Shown in pieces: positions 8,419-17,018 of a DNA stretch of 64,000 nucleotides. Every line of letters starts with the position of its first letter. The first letter of the stretch is position 1. The notes below the pieces were generated by a model, which worked only from the letters and a program-made list of their open reading frames with translations, was not told the origin of the DNA and did no database searches. The DNA is from Parasegetibacter sp. NRK P23. Its GTDB lineage: Bacteria; Bacteroidota; Bacteroidia; Chitinophagales; Chitinophagaceae. The stretch covers positions 2,519,784 through 2,583,783 of the forward strand of contig NZ_JAMDLG010000001.1 of the NCBI RefSeq assembly GCF_023721715.1. Direction: 5' to 3'. Position numbers and translations under genes: made by a program.

Positions 8419-10622
8419 TGAACCATATCGTTCGCCATAAGCTTGACTCCCTCGGCTACCAGTTCGTTCCGGAACAATACCTGCCCGAAGGGAAAAATGA
8501 ATACCATTTACGCAACCTGCAAAATGGGGGCAACGCGGGCTACCGCCAGCTCAACGCGCAGGAAATAGAGATACTCGTCCGCAACAGGAACCAGTCCGAC
8601 AACTGGAACAATATCTTTGTTTCAGAAGCTTTCAACCCGGAACTGGTTAAGAACTGTAAATTCTTCGGTTTGATCCGGATCGGTAAACTGGAGCCTTTCT
8701 ACCTCGAGTTCCACAACCTCCGGATGCCCGTTGGACTATACAATAGCATCATCATCAGTTGCGATATCGGCGACAACGCCGTGATCGATAACGTGAACTA
8801 CCTCGCCCACTACATTATCGGCAACGAGGTGATGATCATGAACGTGAACGAAATGACCACGAGCAGTACCGCTAAGTTCGGAAACGGCATCGTGAAAGAT
8901 GGAGAAGATGAGCAGATCCGCATTTTCCTGGAACTCTGCAATGAGAACGGCGGCCGCAGCGTAATCCCTTTTAACGGCATGTTGCCAGGCGACGCTTACC
9001 TATGGGCCAAATACAGGGCAGATAAAAAACTGCTGGACCGGTTTAAGACATTCACGGAAGCCAGATTCGATAAACAAAGGGGCTATTATGGTAAAGTGGG
9101 CGACCGCTCCATCATCAAGAATACCAACATGATCAAAGATGTATGGATCGGCTCCGATGCCTACATCAAAGGCGCAAATAAACTGAAGAACCTCACCATC
9201 AATTCTATTCCGAAAGCATCAACTCAAATTGGAGAAGGCTGTGAAATGGTGAATGGCATCATCGGTTACGGCTGCAGGATATTCTATGGTGTTAAAGCCG
9301 TTCGGTTTGTAATGGCCTCCCATTCGCAACTGAAATATGGCGCGCGGCTCATCAACTCCTACCTCGGCAACAATGCCACCATATCCTGTTGCGAAGTATT
9401 GAATTCACTGATATTCCCCGCCCACGAGCAGCACCACAACAATTCGTTCCTTTGCGCGGCCCTGGTGATGGGACAAAGCAATATGGCTGCCGGCGCCACC
9501 ATTGGTTCCAATCATAATTCCAGGGGCGCCGATGGGGAGATCGTTGCAGGAAGAGGCTTCTGGCCCGGGTTGTGCGTGAGTCTGAAACACAATTCCAGGT
9601 TTCCTTCCTTCACCATCATGGCCAAAGGGGATTACCCGGCGGAACTGGATATTAAAATTCCCTTTTCCCTGGTCAGCAACAATGTTTCCAAAGATAAGCT
9701 GGTCGTGATGCCCGGCTATTGGTTCCTCTATAACATGTACGCGCTCGCCAGGAACTCCTGGAAATCGGCCGACAGGGATAAGCGTGTGGAAAAAGTGCAG
9801 TCGCTCGAATATGGCTACCTCGCACCCGATAGCGTGCAGGAAATGGAAGAAGGACTGAAGATCATGGAACTTGCCGTAGGAAAGGCTTTCCTGGAACAGG
9901 TTTCAGGAAAAACCGATATTACGGATAAACAAGCCCGTGAGACCGGACTTTCCCTGCTCCTGAACAACGATCCGCAGATTGATACGCTACTGGTAACCGT
10001 AAACGGCTGGGAAAACACGAACCGCATCGTCCAGTTGGTTAAAGTGCGGAAAGCCTGGGGCATTTTCCGGAAGATGATCGTTTTCCACGCCGTGAATTGC
10101 CTATATGAACTTTGCCCGGCTTCACCCGAAAACTTCGACCAATTTGTTCAGGGGCGTTCATCCAAAAAATGGCAGAATGTGGGTGGACAGTTAATGCCGG
10201 AAGAAACACTGAAAGAACTGATCAGTTCCATCAAATCGAAAAAGATCAACAGTTGGGCGGACGTGCACGCCTTCTACACCACGCAGGCCGCGGATTACAA
10301 CAAACAAAAATGTTTCCACGCCTGGAATGTTTACTTCAATGTATTCAGGAAGAAAGCCGCAACTTTTACAGCCGAAGACCTTGTGACACTTGCCAACGAA
10401 GCGATTGCCACCCGCGAATGGATCGCAGGCGCCATTTATGCATCCCGGGAAAAAGACTACAATAACCCATTCCGCAATATGCTGTACGATTCCGAAGCGG
10501 AAAGAGATGAGGTGATTGGAAAGCTGGAGGAGAACAGTTTTATCCAATTGGAGCAGGAAGAACTGAAAAAATACCGGAAACAGCTGCGCCAATGGCTGAA
10601 GAAAATAAAAATCCCCGCTTAA
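8418..10622 (+). CDS. DUF4954 family protein, left-handed beta-helix, linked to glmS
   Basis: 734 residues. It resembles the DUF4954 family known mainly from Bacteroidota and spirochaetes; its function is not established. The middle part (about 95-400) is rich in short hydrophobic turns such as IGNEVMIMNVNE, VWIGSDAYIKGA and GEGCEMVNGIIGYGCRIF, typical of hexapeptide left-handed beta-helices seen in sugar acyl- and nucleotidyltransferases. The C-terminal third is helical with charged coils. The A of its ATG is the last base of the glmS stop, so it is probably coupled to glmS and may act on hexosamine-related substrates (inference). Its stop codon lies in the loop of the downstream terminator. 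Confidence 0.8.
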   Translation: MNHIVRHKLDSLGYQFVPEQYLPEGKNEYHLRNLQNGGNAGYRQLNAQEIEILVRNRNQSDNWNNIFVSEAFNPELVKNCKFFGLIRIGKLEPFYLEFHNLRMPVGLYNSIIISCDIGDNAVIDNVNYLAHYIIGNEVMIMNVNEMTTSSTAKFGNGIVKDGEDEQIRIFLELCNENGGRSVIPFNGMLPGDAYLWAKYRADKKLLDRFKTFTEARFDKQRGYYGKVGDRSIIKNTNMIKDVWIGSDAYIKGANKLKNLTINSIPKASTQIGEGCEMVNGIIGYGCRIFYGVKAVRFVMASHSQLKYGARLINSYLGNNATISCCEVLNSLIFPAHEQHHNNSFLCAALVMGQSNMAAGATIGSNHNSRGADGEIVAGRGFWPGLCVSLKHNSRFPSFTIMAKGDYPAELDIKIPFSLVSNNVSKDKLVVMPGYWFLYNMYALARNSWKSADRDKRVEKVQSLEYGYLAPDSVQEMEEGLKIMELAVGKAFLEQVSGKTDITDKQARETGLSLLLNNDPQIDTLLVTVNGWENTNRIVQLVKVRKAWGIFRKMIVFHAVNCLYELCPASPENFDQFVQGRSSKKWQNVGGQLMPEETLKELISSIKSKKINSWADVHAFYTTQAADYNKQKCFHAWNVYFNVFRKKAATFTAEDLVTLANEAIATREWIAGAIYASREKDYNNPFRNMLYDSEAERDEVIGKLEENSFIQLEQEELKKYRKQLRQWLKKIKIPA

Positions 10623-10636
10623 AGCGGGGATTTTTT
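10607..10636. terminator. Bidirectional terminator overlapping the DUF4954 stop codon
   Basis: Stem AATCCCCGCTT / AGCGGGGATT with an A-run before and T-run after, able to serve both the DUF4954 gene and the convergent small lipoprotein gene. The TAA stop at 10620-10622 lies at the tip of the hairpin, so the left arm encodes the last residues of DUF4954. Confidence 0.88.
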
Positions 10637-10657
10637 ATGCTTAATCTTTGAAGATCA

Positions 10658-10864
10658 TTATTTAGCGATGCTGTCGATAGCGCCTTTAGCGGAATCAGCG
10701 ATAGCGGAAACTGAATCGGTAGCGGCAGCTACAGTAGAGTCGATAGCAGCAGCAGTAGAATCTACAGCGGCAGAAGTTGAGTCAGCAGATTCAGTAGGTT
10801 CAGCGGCATTGTTACAAGCAGCAACAGAAGCAGCGATAGCGAGAACGGCGAAGAACTTTTTCAT
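10658..10864 (-). CDS. Small Ala/Ser/Asp-rich lipoprotein
   Basis: 68 residues. The N-terminus MKKFFAVLAIAASVAAC is a lipoprotein signal with lipobox VAAC, cleaved before Cys17. The mature part is low-complexity, made of irregular repeats around DST-AAA/V (for example SAAVDSTAAAIDSTVAAA), and would likely form an amphipathic helix or stay disordered. Size and composition recall small abundant envelope lipoproteins, but no family is recognised. It has its own strong-looking promoter and a terminator, so it is a single-gene unit between der and DUF4954. Confidence 0.8.
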   Translation of the reverse strand: MKKFFAVLAIAASVAACNNAAEPTESADSTSAAVDSTAAAIDSTVAAATDSVSAIADSAKGAIDSIAK

Positions 10865-10890
10865 TGTTATTGTTTTTTCGGTTTTGCCAG

Positions 10891-10920
10891 CAAAGATAAT
10901 CGCTGGAACGGTTCCTGCAA
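10891..10920 (-). promoter_or_regulatory. Promoter of the small lipoprotein with an inverted repeat in its spacer
   Basis: Read on the minus strand: TTG, 19-base spacer, TATCTTTG, an exact match to TAnnTTTG with right spacing. The spacer contains GGAACCGTTCC (10905-10915), a five-base inverted repeat that could be an operator. Confidence 0.68.
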
Positions 10921-10938
10921 GCCCCTGTTAAAAATCTT

Positions 10939-12258
10939 TTATTTTTTTCTGAAGAACAACCGCACCGGCACACCGCTGAAATTGAAGTTTTTCCTCAACT
11001 GGTTCTCCAGGTAATTGCGGTAAGGCTGCTTGATGTCATCCGGATAATTGGCAAAAAACGCGAACGAAGGCACGTGCGTCGGCAATTGCGTCACATACTT
11101 GATTTTCACCTGGTTGCCGCGTACCACCGGCGCATGATAAGCTTCAATGGCCTTCAGCATCACATCGTTCAGTTTAGATGTGGGGATACGTTGTTGCCTA
11201 TGCGCGAATACATCCAGCGCGATTTCAATCGCCTTGAAAATGCGCACTTTTTCGGTGGCGGATATGAAGAGAATGGGCACGTCGGAGAAAGGCGCGATCC
11301 TGTCTTTCAGCACCTTTTCGTAATCGCGGGCGGTATTCGTTTCCTTCTCCATGGTATCCCATTTGTTCACGAGAATCACGATGCCTTTACCTTTTTTAGA
11401 CGCCAGACTGAAAATGCTCAGGTCCTGGGCCGTGATTCCCTTTTCAGCATCCAATACCAGTAAACAAACATCGGCTTCGTCCATGGCTTTGATGGCGCGG
11501 ATCACCGAATAGAACTCCAGGTCCTCGTTCACCTTGGTTTTCTTCCGAATACCTGCCGTATCGATGAGGATGAATTCTTTCTGGAAGAGGTTATAGTGGG
11601 TATGGATCGTATCTCTGGTGGTTCCGGCGATATTGCTCACGATGGTGCGTTCCTGCCCTACCAATGCGTTCAGCAGAGAGGATTTCCCCACATTGGGCTG
11701 CCCGATGATGGCGAACTTGGGAATAGGATTTTCCTCCGCGCCCTCTTCTGCCTCGGGTTGTTCCGGTATCAGGGCCGTAACGGCGTCGAGGAGTTCACCT
11801 GTTCCGCTCCCGGTCATGGAGGAAAGGAAGAAAATATGTTCGAAACCGAGGCTGTAAAACTCAGTAGCCTCCAGTAAACGTTCGTGGTTGTCCACTTTGT
11901 TCACCGCCAGGAAAACCGGTTTGGTGGTTCTGCGCAATACATCGGCCATGGAGTCGTCGAGGTCGGTGATGCCGGTCACGGTATCCACCATAAACACAAC
12001 TGCATCTGCTTCATCGAGTGCGATGATCACCTGCTTGCGGATTTCTTTTTCAAAAACATCCTCACTTCCGGCCACGAAACCGCCGGTATCAATCACGTTA
12101 AACGATTTGCCGGCCCATTCCGCCACGCCGTATTGCCTGTCGCGGGTAACACCACTCACGTCGTCCACGATTGCTTTTCTTTGTTCCAGCATCCGGTTGA
12201 AGAAGGTGCTTTTCCCCACGTTCGGTCTTCCAACAATAGCTAATGTAAATCCTGACAT
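10939..12258 (-). CDS. der: Ribosome biogenesis GTPase Der (EngA)
   Basis: 439 residues, normal length. Der is an essential double GTPase that helps mature the 50S ribosomal subunit. The first G domain has GRPNVGKST (about 9-17) and NKVD; the second, after an acidic linker PEAEEGAEENP, has GQPNVGKSS and NKWD; a KH-like domain forms the C-terminus. Start ATG at 12258 gives the usual MSGFTLAIVGRPNVG. It lies downstream of era on the same strand, separated by 221 bases containing repeats, so both GTPases are clustered but probably separately transcribed. Confidence 0.97.
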   Translation of the reverse strand: MSGFTLAIVGRPNVGKSTFFNRMLEQRKAIVDDVSGVTRDRQYGVAEWAGKSFNVIDTGGFVAGSEDVFEKEIRKQVIIALDEADAVVFMVDTVTGITDLDDSMADVLRRTTKPVFLAVNKVDNHERLLEATEFYSLGFEHIFFLSSMTGSGTGELLDAVTALIPEQPEAEEGAEENPIPKFAIIGQPNVGKSSLLNALVGQERTIVSNIAGTTRDTIHTHYNLFQKEFILIDTAGIRKKTKVNEDLEFYSVIRAIKAMDEADVCLLVLDAEKGITAQDLSIFSLASKKGKGIVILVNKWDTMEKETNTARDYEKVLKDRIAPFSDVPILFISATEKVRIFKAIEIALDVFAHRQQRIPTSKLNDVMLKAIEAYHAPVVRGNQVKIKYVTQLPTHVPSFAFFANYPDDIKQPYRNYLENQLRKNFNFSGVPVRLFFRKK

Positions 12259-12261
12259 AAT

Positions 12262-12481
12262 AAAATTTTGAATTTTGGATTTTGAATGTTGGATGAAGAA
12301 TGAATTTGTTGGTGCAACGCAGTTTCATTCAGGGAACAATCAAAATCCGAAACAACCTGTTTTCAGTGCGGCCAATTGGTTTTATGTGATCGCACTTTAT
12401 TCTTTTTTCAATTTAGAACCTGATTGCCGAACAATTCCCCATAGTATTCCATTTAAAGTTCAGCATTCAAAATTCAACATT
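12262..12481. repeat. Inverted copies of the ATTTTGAATG repeat between der and era
   Basis: Next to the der start, 12263-12294 reads as tandem ATTTTGAAT-type units (TTTGAATTTTGGATTTTGAA, then TGTTGGA). Near the era stop, 12458-12480 carries the opposite orientation (CAGCATTCAAAATTCAACAT). Related sequence occurs at 17019-17035 and 17125-17178. No gene or RNA was seen in between. Confidence 0.6.
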
Positions 12482-13349
12482 ATTTATACCCATATTCCCT
12501 CAGAAAAATCTCACTGTCCCGCCACTTGGGACGGACTTTCACAAACAGTTCCAGGAACACTTTCCTTCCGATGAATGCTTCGATATCTTTCCTCGCTTCG
12601 GTGCCCAGTTTTTTGATGCCTGAACCTTTTCCGCCCAGGATGATCGCCTTTTGTGTTTCCCGCTGCACGATGATATCGGCGGCGATTTTCACCAGCGTAT
12701 CCTTTTCTTTGTATTCCTGCACCAACACGGTGGTATGGTAAGGAATCTCATCTTCATAAAACTGGAATATCTTTTCCCGGATCATTTCTCCTACAAAAAA
12801 GCGGGTAGGCAAATCCGTGAGATCGTCCTCGCTGTAGAAGGGTTCTCCTTCGGGAAGATATTTTAAAATCTTTTCTATAAAATCATGCTTATCGAATCCT
12901 TTCAGGGCCGATAAAGTCACGATTTCTCTGGCATAAGGTTTATCCGAGAACCAGTCGAGCGCTTCTTTCAGTTTGGCGGGGGAAACCGTATCGATTTTAT
13001 TCAGCACAAAAACGCCTGGCACTTTGAGCCGAAGTTTACTGAAAAGCTGGTCCACCTCCTCGCGGTCATCGTTGATGTCGGCAAGCAGAATGGCCACATC
13101 CGCATCCTCCAGCGAATTTCTGACGGCCTGCATCATTTTTTCGTGCAGTTTGTATTTCGGCTCAATAATGCCTGGCGTATCGGAGAAAATAATCTGGTAG
13201 CCAGGTTCCGTGAGGAACGCCTTGATCCTGTGCCGGGTGGTTTGCACTTTAGGGGAAACAATGGCCATTTTTTCTCCGATGAGCGCGTTGAGCAACGTGC
13301 TTTTTCCCGCGTTGGGCTTCCCGAATATGTTTACGAATCCTGCTTTCAT
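12480..13349 (-). CDS. era: GTPase Era
   Basis: 289 residues, the usual size. Era is an essential GTPase that binds 16S rRNA and promotes 30S assembly. The G domain carries GKPNAGKST (about 10-18), DTPGI and NKID, and a type II KH domain follows (about 200-289) with GGKGSGIKKLGTEARKDIE, the GxxG-type RNA-binding loop. The start at 13349 gives MKAGFVNIFGKPNAGKS. A -7 box lies about 20 bases upstream, and the terminator of the tRNA-fMet gene separates it from transcription further upstream. Confidence 0.97.
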   Translation of the reverse strand: MKAGFVNIFGKPNAGKSTLLNALIGEKMAIVSPKVQTTRHRIKAFLTEPGYQIIFSDTPGIIEPKYKLHEKMMQAVRNSLEDADVAILLADINDDREEVDQLFSKLRLKVPGVFVLNKIDTVSPAKLKEALDWFSDKPYAREIVTLSALKGFDKHDFIEKILKYLPEGEPFYSEDDLTDLPTRFFVGEMIREKIFQFYEDEIPYHTTVLVQEYKEKDTLVKIAADIIVQRETQKAIILGGKGSGIKKLGTEARKDIEAFIGRKVFLELFVKVRPKWRDSEIFLREYGYK

Positions 13350-13367
13350 TTTTCAGCTGAGACCTTG

Positions 13368-13375
13368 CAAAAGTA
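13368..13375 (-). promoter_or_regulatory. Candidate -7 box of the era promoter
   Basis: Reads TACTTTTG on the minus strand, an exact TAnnTTTG match, 18 bases before the era ATG. A -33 box is not clear. Confidence 0.5.
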
Positions 13376-13383
13376 GTACAAAT

Positions 13384-13406
13384 AAAAAAAGCCTCTCTCG
13401 AGGCTT
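13384..13406 (-). terminator. Terminator of the tRNA-fMet gene
   Basis: On the minus strand, AAGCCTC-GAGA-GAGGCTT followed by a run of T; it starts seven bases after the tRNA 3' end. Confidence 0.85.
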
Positions 13407-13412
13407 CCTTAG

Positions 13413-13484
<72 letters not shown>

Positions 13485-13494
13485 ATGTGGAGTG

Positions 13495-13526
13495 CAAAGG
13501 TAAGGCGCTGATTTTTAACGGCCAAA
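13495..13526 (-). promoter_or_regulatory. Promoter of tRNA-fMet
   Basis: On the minus strand, TTTG (13523-13526), 20-base spacer, TACCTTTG (13495-13502): a full match to the Bacteroidota promoter, with the tRNA 5' end ten bases further on. Confidence 0.8.
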
Positions 13527-13562
13527 TCTTTTTCATAAATTTCTCGACCTCCTAAAAATAAA

Positions 13563-13589
13563 GAGGGCGCATCACGCTGATACGCCCCC
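13563..13589 (-). terminator. Possible terminator of the GIN-domain gene
   Basis: On the minus strand, GGGCG and CGCCC pair around a 13-base loop, followed by the T-rich TCTTTATTTTT. It lies about 30 bases after the stop of the GIN-domain gene. Confidence 0.55.
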
Positions 13590-13615
13590 GGCACAACAAT
13601 AAAACACGAGACTGT

Positions 13616-14332
13616 TCAGGAACGTCGTGCTACTGTACTCGCCCCACTCTGCTTAATATCTTTGGCCGTGGCGCTGCCCTTGAAATAAATATCTGAAGCG
13701 CCGCTGGCACTCGCGGCAATTTCTTTGTTCACGCTGATCTGGATGTCGGAGGCGCCGCTTGCGGAAGCTTTGCAATATTCCGTTTCCAGGCCATAAGCTT
13801 TGATATCCGAAGCGCCGCTCACTTCCAGTTTGGCATGTTGCGCCTTTCCCGCCAGGAAAGAATCGGAACTGCCGCTCTGGTGCACAGCAAGGTTCTTAAC
13901 CTCAAGGGTGCCCTTGAAATCGGAGGATCCGGACAAATTGATCTCAAGGTCGTCCTGCTTCAATACCCCTGAAATCAGCACATCACAAGCCCCGGAAGCA
14001 CTTATTCTATGCAATACGGGAGCCGAGATATACGCCTTTAAAGGCTTTCCGATCCGGTTAAAAGACTTCATTCCCTTCTCCGCATAAATCCTTAAAACAC
14101 CATCTTTCACCTCCGTTTTCAGGTAAGGAACCAGCTTTTTTTCCGAAGCGCTGACGGCTAGCGCGATTTCATTGGATTGAGAAATATACAGATCGATTCC
14201 CCCCGACACTTCCACCGCAACGAACTTTTCAATATCGCGCGGGGTTACGTTTTCATCTACAACGATCTTCTCCTGGGCCACTGCGGAGAAAGACGCCAGG
14301 AAGCATCCTGCTAAAAAAAGAAGATTTTTCAT
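13616..14332 (-). CDS. GIN-domain (DUF2807) exported protein
   Basis: 238 residues with a Sec signal peptide (MKNLLFLAGCFLASFSAVAQ). The rest is a head GIN domain, a right-handed beta-helix-like fold common in Bacteroidota; its function is unknown, perhaps adhesion or envelope-related. Periodic GASDI, GSSD and SGASD turns (about 130-235, at least five copies) mark the helical coils. Transcribed alone and divergently from the TPP-regulated receptor; the two promoters overlap. Confidence 0.85.
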   Translation of the reverse strand: MKNLLFLAGCFLASFSAVAQEKIVVDENVTPRDIEKFVAVEVSGGIDLYISQSNEIALAVSASEKKLVPYLKTEVKDGVLRIYAEKGMKSFNRIGKPLKAYISAPVLHRISASGACDVLISGVLKQDDLEINLSGSSDFKGTLEVKNLAVHQSGSSDSFLAGKAQHAKLEVSGASDIKAYGLETEYCKASASGASDIQISVNKEIAASASGASDIYFKGSATAKDIKQSGASTVARRS

Positions 14333-14383
14333 GCGCTTACTTTTATAGGTTTTGCTACTGAATACACCTGTGGTACGTTATCG

Positions 14384-14412
14384 CAAAGGAAATGTTACAA
14401 GTTTTTGGCAAA
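14384..14412 (-). promoter_or_regulatory. Promoter of the GIN-domain gene
   Basis: On the minus strand, TTTG (14409-14412), 17-base spacer, TTCCTTTG (14384-14391), one mismatch to TAnnTTTG. The leader to the ATG would be about 45 bases. Confidence 0.55.
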
Positions 14413-14435
14413 AAAAAACGGGCGGCATACCTTTG
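14404..14435 (+). promoter_or_regulatory. Promoter of the TPP riboswitch transcript
   Basis: TTTG (14404-14407), 20-base spacer, TACCTTTG (14428-14435), a full consensus match about 40 bases before the riboswitch P1 stem. Confidence 0.75.
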
Positions 14436-14474
14436 GACCGTCTTTCAAAGGAGCTCCAACGTAAAGACATCAAG

Positions 14475-14556
14475 TTCCCGGGGTGCTTAATTCACATTTT
14501 GTGAAAGCTGAGATCATACCCGTAGAACCTGGACAGGGTAATGCCTGCGCAGGGAA
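14475..14556 (+). ncRNA. TPP (THI-box) riboswitch
   Basis: All conserved blocks of the thiamine pyrophosphate aptamer are present in order: P1 TTCCC / GGGAA closing the element, GGGGTGC at 14480-14486, the GCTGAGA block at 14507-14513, ACCCG and AACCTG, then ACAGGGTAATGCCTGCGCAG before the closing strand. TPP binding normally switches genes off. The element precedes a TonB receptor start by 86 bases. No clear terminator hairpin follows, so control may act on translation or by a structure not recognised here. Confidence 0.95.
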
Positions 14557-14642
14557 GGTGGAAGGATTCGCGCAATATTGTTCTCCCCTCTTCACAATCG
14601 CAGCATTTCCAAATTCAATTTTTCAACTTTAAAAAAAGAAAC

Positions 14643-17018
14643 ATGAAAAAATTGTTTTTGGGGATATGCTTGTTTGTATTTTCCCCAATGCTATTCGCCC
14701 AATCTATTTCGGGCAAAATCACCGATGCCGTTACCGGAGAAGTTATTGCCGGGGCATCCGTTCAGTTGGTCCACCATTTCGCGGTTTCCGCCGGATCCAA
14801 AGGCGATTTCCGCATCGCTCCCGTTAAACCGGGAAGTTATCTATTGAAGATCAGCGCCGTTGGTTACAATGAAACCCAGGTACAGGCCCAGGTGCCCGGT
14901 GCAGCAAACCTGGTCATCAGGCTTAACCGCACCGAACTGCTGCTGCAGCCCATCGAAGTGAAAGCCACCCGCGCTTCCGAGATTGCGCCTTTTTCGAAAA
15001 CCAATCTCACCAAAAAGGACCTGGAAAAGAACAACATCGGCCAGGACCTGCCTTTCCTCCTGCAACAAACCCCCTCCATGGTGGTGAGTTCCGACGCTGG
15101 AAACGGCGTAGGTTATACCGGATGGCGCATCAGGGGAACCGATGTGCAACGCATCAACATGACCATCAACGGGATCCCCTATAACGATCCCGAATCGCAT
15201 GGTACTTTCTTTGTAAACCTCCCCGATTTCGCTTCCTCCGTGAGCAGCGTACAGATACAACGCGGGGTGGGCACTTCCACCAATGGCGCGGGCGCGTTCG
15301 GAGGCACCATCAATTTCAGCACCAACGAATTCAACGAGAAGGCCTACGGCGAAGCCAATAATTCCTACGGCTCCTTCAACACCTGGAAACACACGGTAAA
15401 AGCCGGTTCCGGACTACTGAACAATCATTTCACCATCGACGCACGCTTTTCCAAAATTGCCAGCGACGGCTTCGTGGACCGTGCCACCTCCGACCTGAAA
15501 TCGGCTTACCTTTCCGCAGCGTGGCTCAATGAAAAAAGCTCCGTCCGCTTCAACGTGATCACCGGTAAAGAAAAAACTTACCAATCCTGGAACGGGCTGC
15601 CTGAAAGCAAACTCGACAACGACCGCACTTATAATTCAGTGGGAACCGAAAAGCCCGGAACACCCTACGACAATGAGACCGACAATTACCAGCAGGACCA
15701 CTACCAATTGTTTTACAACCAGGAACTGTCGCCTAAACTGAAACTCAACACCGCACTTTTCCTTTCAAGGGGACGCGGTTATTACGAGCAGTACAAAGCC
15801 GATCAATCGTTCTCTGACTACGGACTTGCTGATCCGGACGTGAACGGCGACCCGGTTTCGGAAACGGACCTGATCCGTCAACTCTGGCTCGACAACCATT
15901 TCTATGGCGGCATTTTCTCCCTCCAATATAAAAACGGCAAACATGAACTCACTTACGGGGGCGGCGTGAACCAATACGACGGCAAGCACTACGGCAAAGT
16001 GATCTGGGCCGAAACAGGCATCCCCAAAGACCATGAATGGTACAATTACACCGCGATGAAGCGCGACTTCAACACGTACGCCAAATGGCAGTTTGAAGCA
16101 TTCCGCAACTTTTACACCTTCGCCGACCTGCAGTTCCGGTACGTGAAATATGATATCGATGGATTCAGAAGTACACCCGGATTAAGCGCTTACAACCAAT
16201 ACCGTTTTTTCAACCCTAAAGCAGGTGTATCCTATCTTTTCGGCAATGGGTTCACCGCATTCGCCTCCTACTCCATCGGGCAGAAAGAACCCAACCGGGA
16301 TGATTTTGAAGCAGGCGCTTTATCCAAACCGAAGCACGAACTGCTCCGCAACATTGAATCCGGTCTGCAGTTCAGGAACAGCCGTTACCAATTGGCGGCT
16401 ACTTTCTACCACATGGATTACAAAAACCAACTGATCCCTACCGGGAAAATCAATGATGTGGGCGCCGCCACGCGTGTGAACATACCCGATAGTTACAGAA
16501 TGGGGATAGAACTGGAAGCCGCAGCACGCCTTACCGACTGGGCCAGCGTTTCAGGCAATCTTACCCTGAGCAGGAACAAGGTGAAGAACATTACGGTGTA
16601 CTACGATAACTACGACGACCCGAACTATGTACAGTTATCAGAAACGTTGAAAAAAGCCGATATCGCCTTCTCCCCTTCCATTGTGTCGTCCTTCTCCCTG
16701 GATTTGGTTCCCTTCAAACATGCGCGGGTAAGTCTGCCCGGAAAATATGTTGGGCGTCAATACCTGGATAATACCTCCCGAAAAGAAAGGAGCCTGGACG
16801 ATTTTTATGTGCAGGACCTGAGAATGCAATACAGTATTCAACAGAAACTCGTTCCGGAACTCACGCTGATGTTCCATGTCAACAACGTATTCGACCGGAA
16901 ATATGAGCCGAACGGTTACACCTTCAGCTACCAGTATGGCGGCGCTTTTACTACGGAGAATTATTATTACCCGATGGCAGGCGTGAACTGGATGGCGGGA
17001 GTGAACATCAGATTTTAA
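14643..17018 (+). CDS. TonB-dependent receptor under TPP control, predicted thiamine-compound importer
   Basis: 791 residues from MKKLFLGICLFVFS, a Sec signal ending FAQ. Then a carboxypeptidase regulatory-like domain (about 20-105, ISGKITDAVTGEVIAGA), a plug domain (about 120-230, GWRIRGTDVQRINMTINGIP) and a 22-strand barrel ending in an aromatic residue (NIRF). The receptor lies alone behind a TPP riboswitch. Receptors in this position in Bacteroidota are predicted to import thiamine or its precursors across the outer membrane; that substrate is inferred from regulation only. The frame also opens at 14541, but that start lies inside the riboswitch. A terminator follows. Confidence 0.9.
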   Translation: MKKLFLGICLFVFSPMLFAQSISGKITDAVTGEVIAGASVQLVHHFAVSAGSKGDFRIAPVKPGSYLLKISAVGYNETQVQAQVPGAANLVIRLNRTELLLQPIEVKATRASEIAPFSKTNLTKKDLEKNNIGQDLPFLLQQTPSMVVSSDAGNGVGYTGWRIRGTDVQRINMTINGIPYNDPESHGTFFVNLPDFASSVSSVQIQRGVGTSTNGAGAFGGTINFSTNEFNEKAYGEANNSYGSFNTWKHTVKAGSGLLNNHFTIDARFSKIASDGFVDRATSDLKSAYLSAAWLNEKSSVRFNVITGKEKTYQSWNGLPESKLDNDRTYNSVGTEKPGTPYDNETDNYQQDHYQLFYNQELSPKLKLNTALFLSRGRGYYEQYKADQSFSDYGLADPDVNGDPVSETDLIRQLWLDNHFYGGIFSLQYKNGKHELTYGGGVNQYDGKHYGKVIWAETGIPKDHEWYNYTAMKRDFNTYAKWQFEAFRNFYTFADLQFRYVKYDIDGFRSTPGLSAYNQYRFFNPKAGVSYLFGNGFTAFASYSIGQKEPNRDDFEAGALSKPKHELLRNIESGLQFRNSRYQLAATFYHMDYKNQLIPTGKINDVGAATRVNIPDSYRMGIELEAAARLTDWASVSGNLTLSRNKVKNITVYYDNYDDPNYVQLSETLKKADIAFSPSIVSSFSLDLVPFKHARVSLPGKYVGRQYLDNTSRKERSLDDFYVQDLRMQYSIQQKLVPELTLMFHVNNVFDRKYEPNGYTFSYQYGGAFTTENYYYPMAGVNWMAGVNIRF

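Noticed and set aside
14541-14642. A 34-residue N-terminal extension of the TPP-controlled receptor
   Set aside because: The extension starts inside the riboswitch aptamer and precedes a perfect signal peptide.
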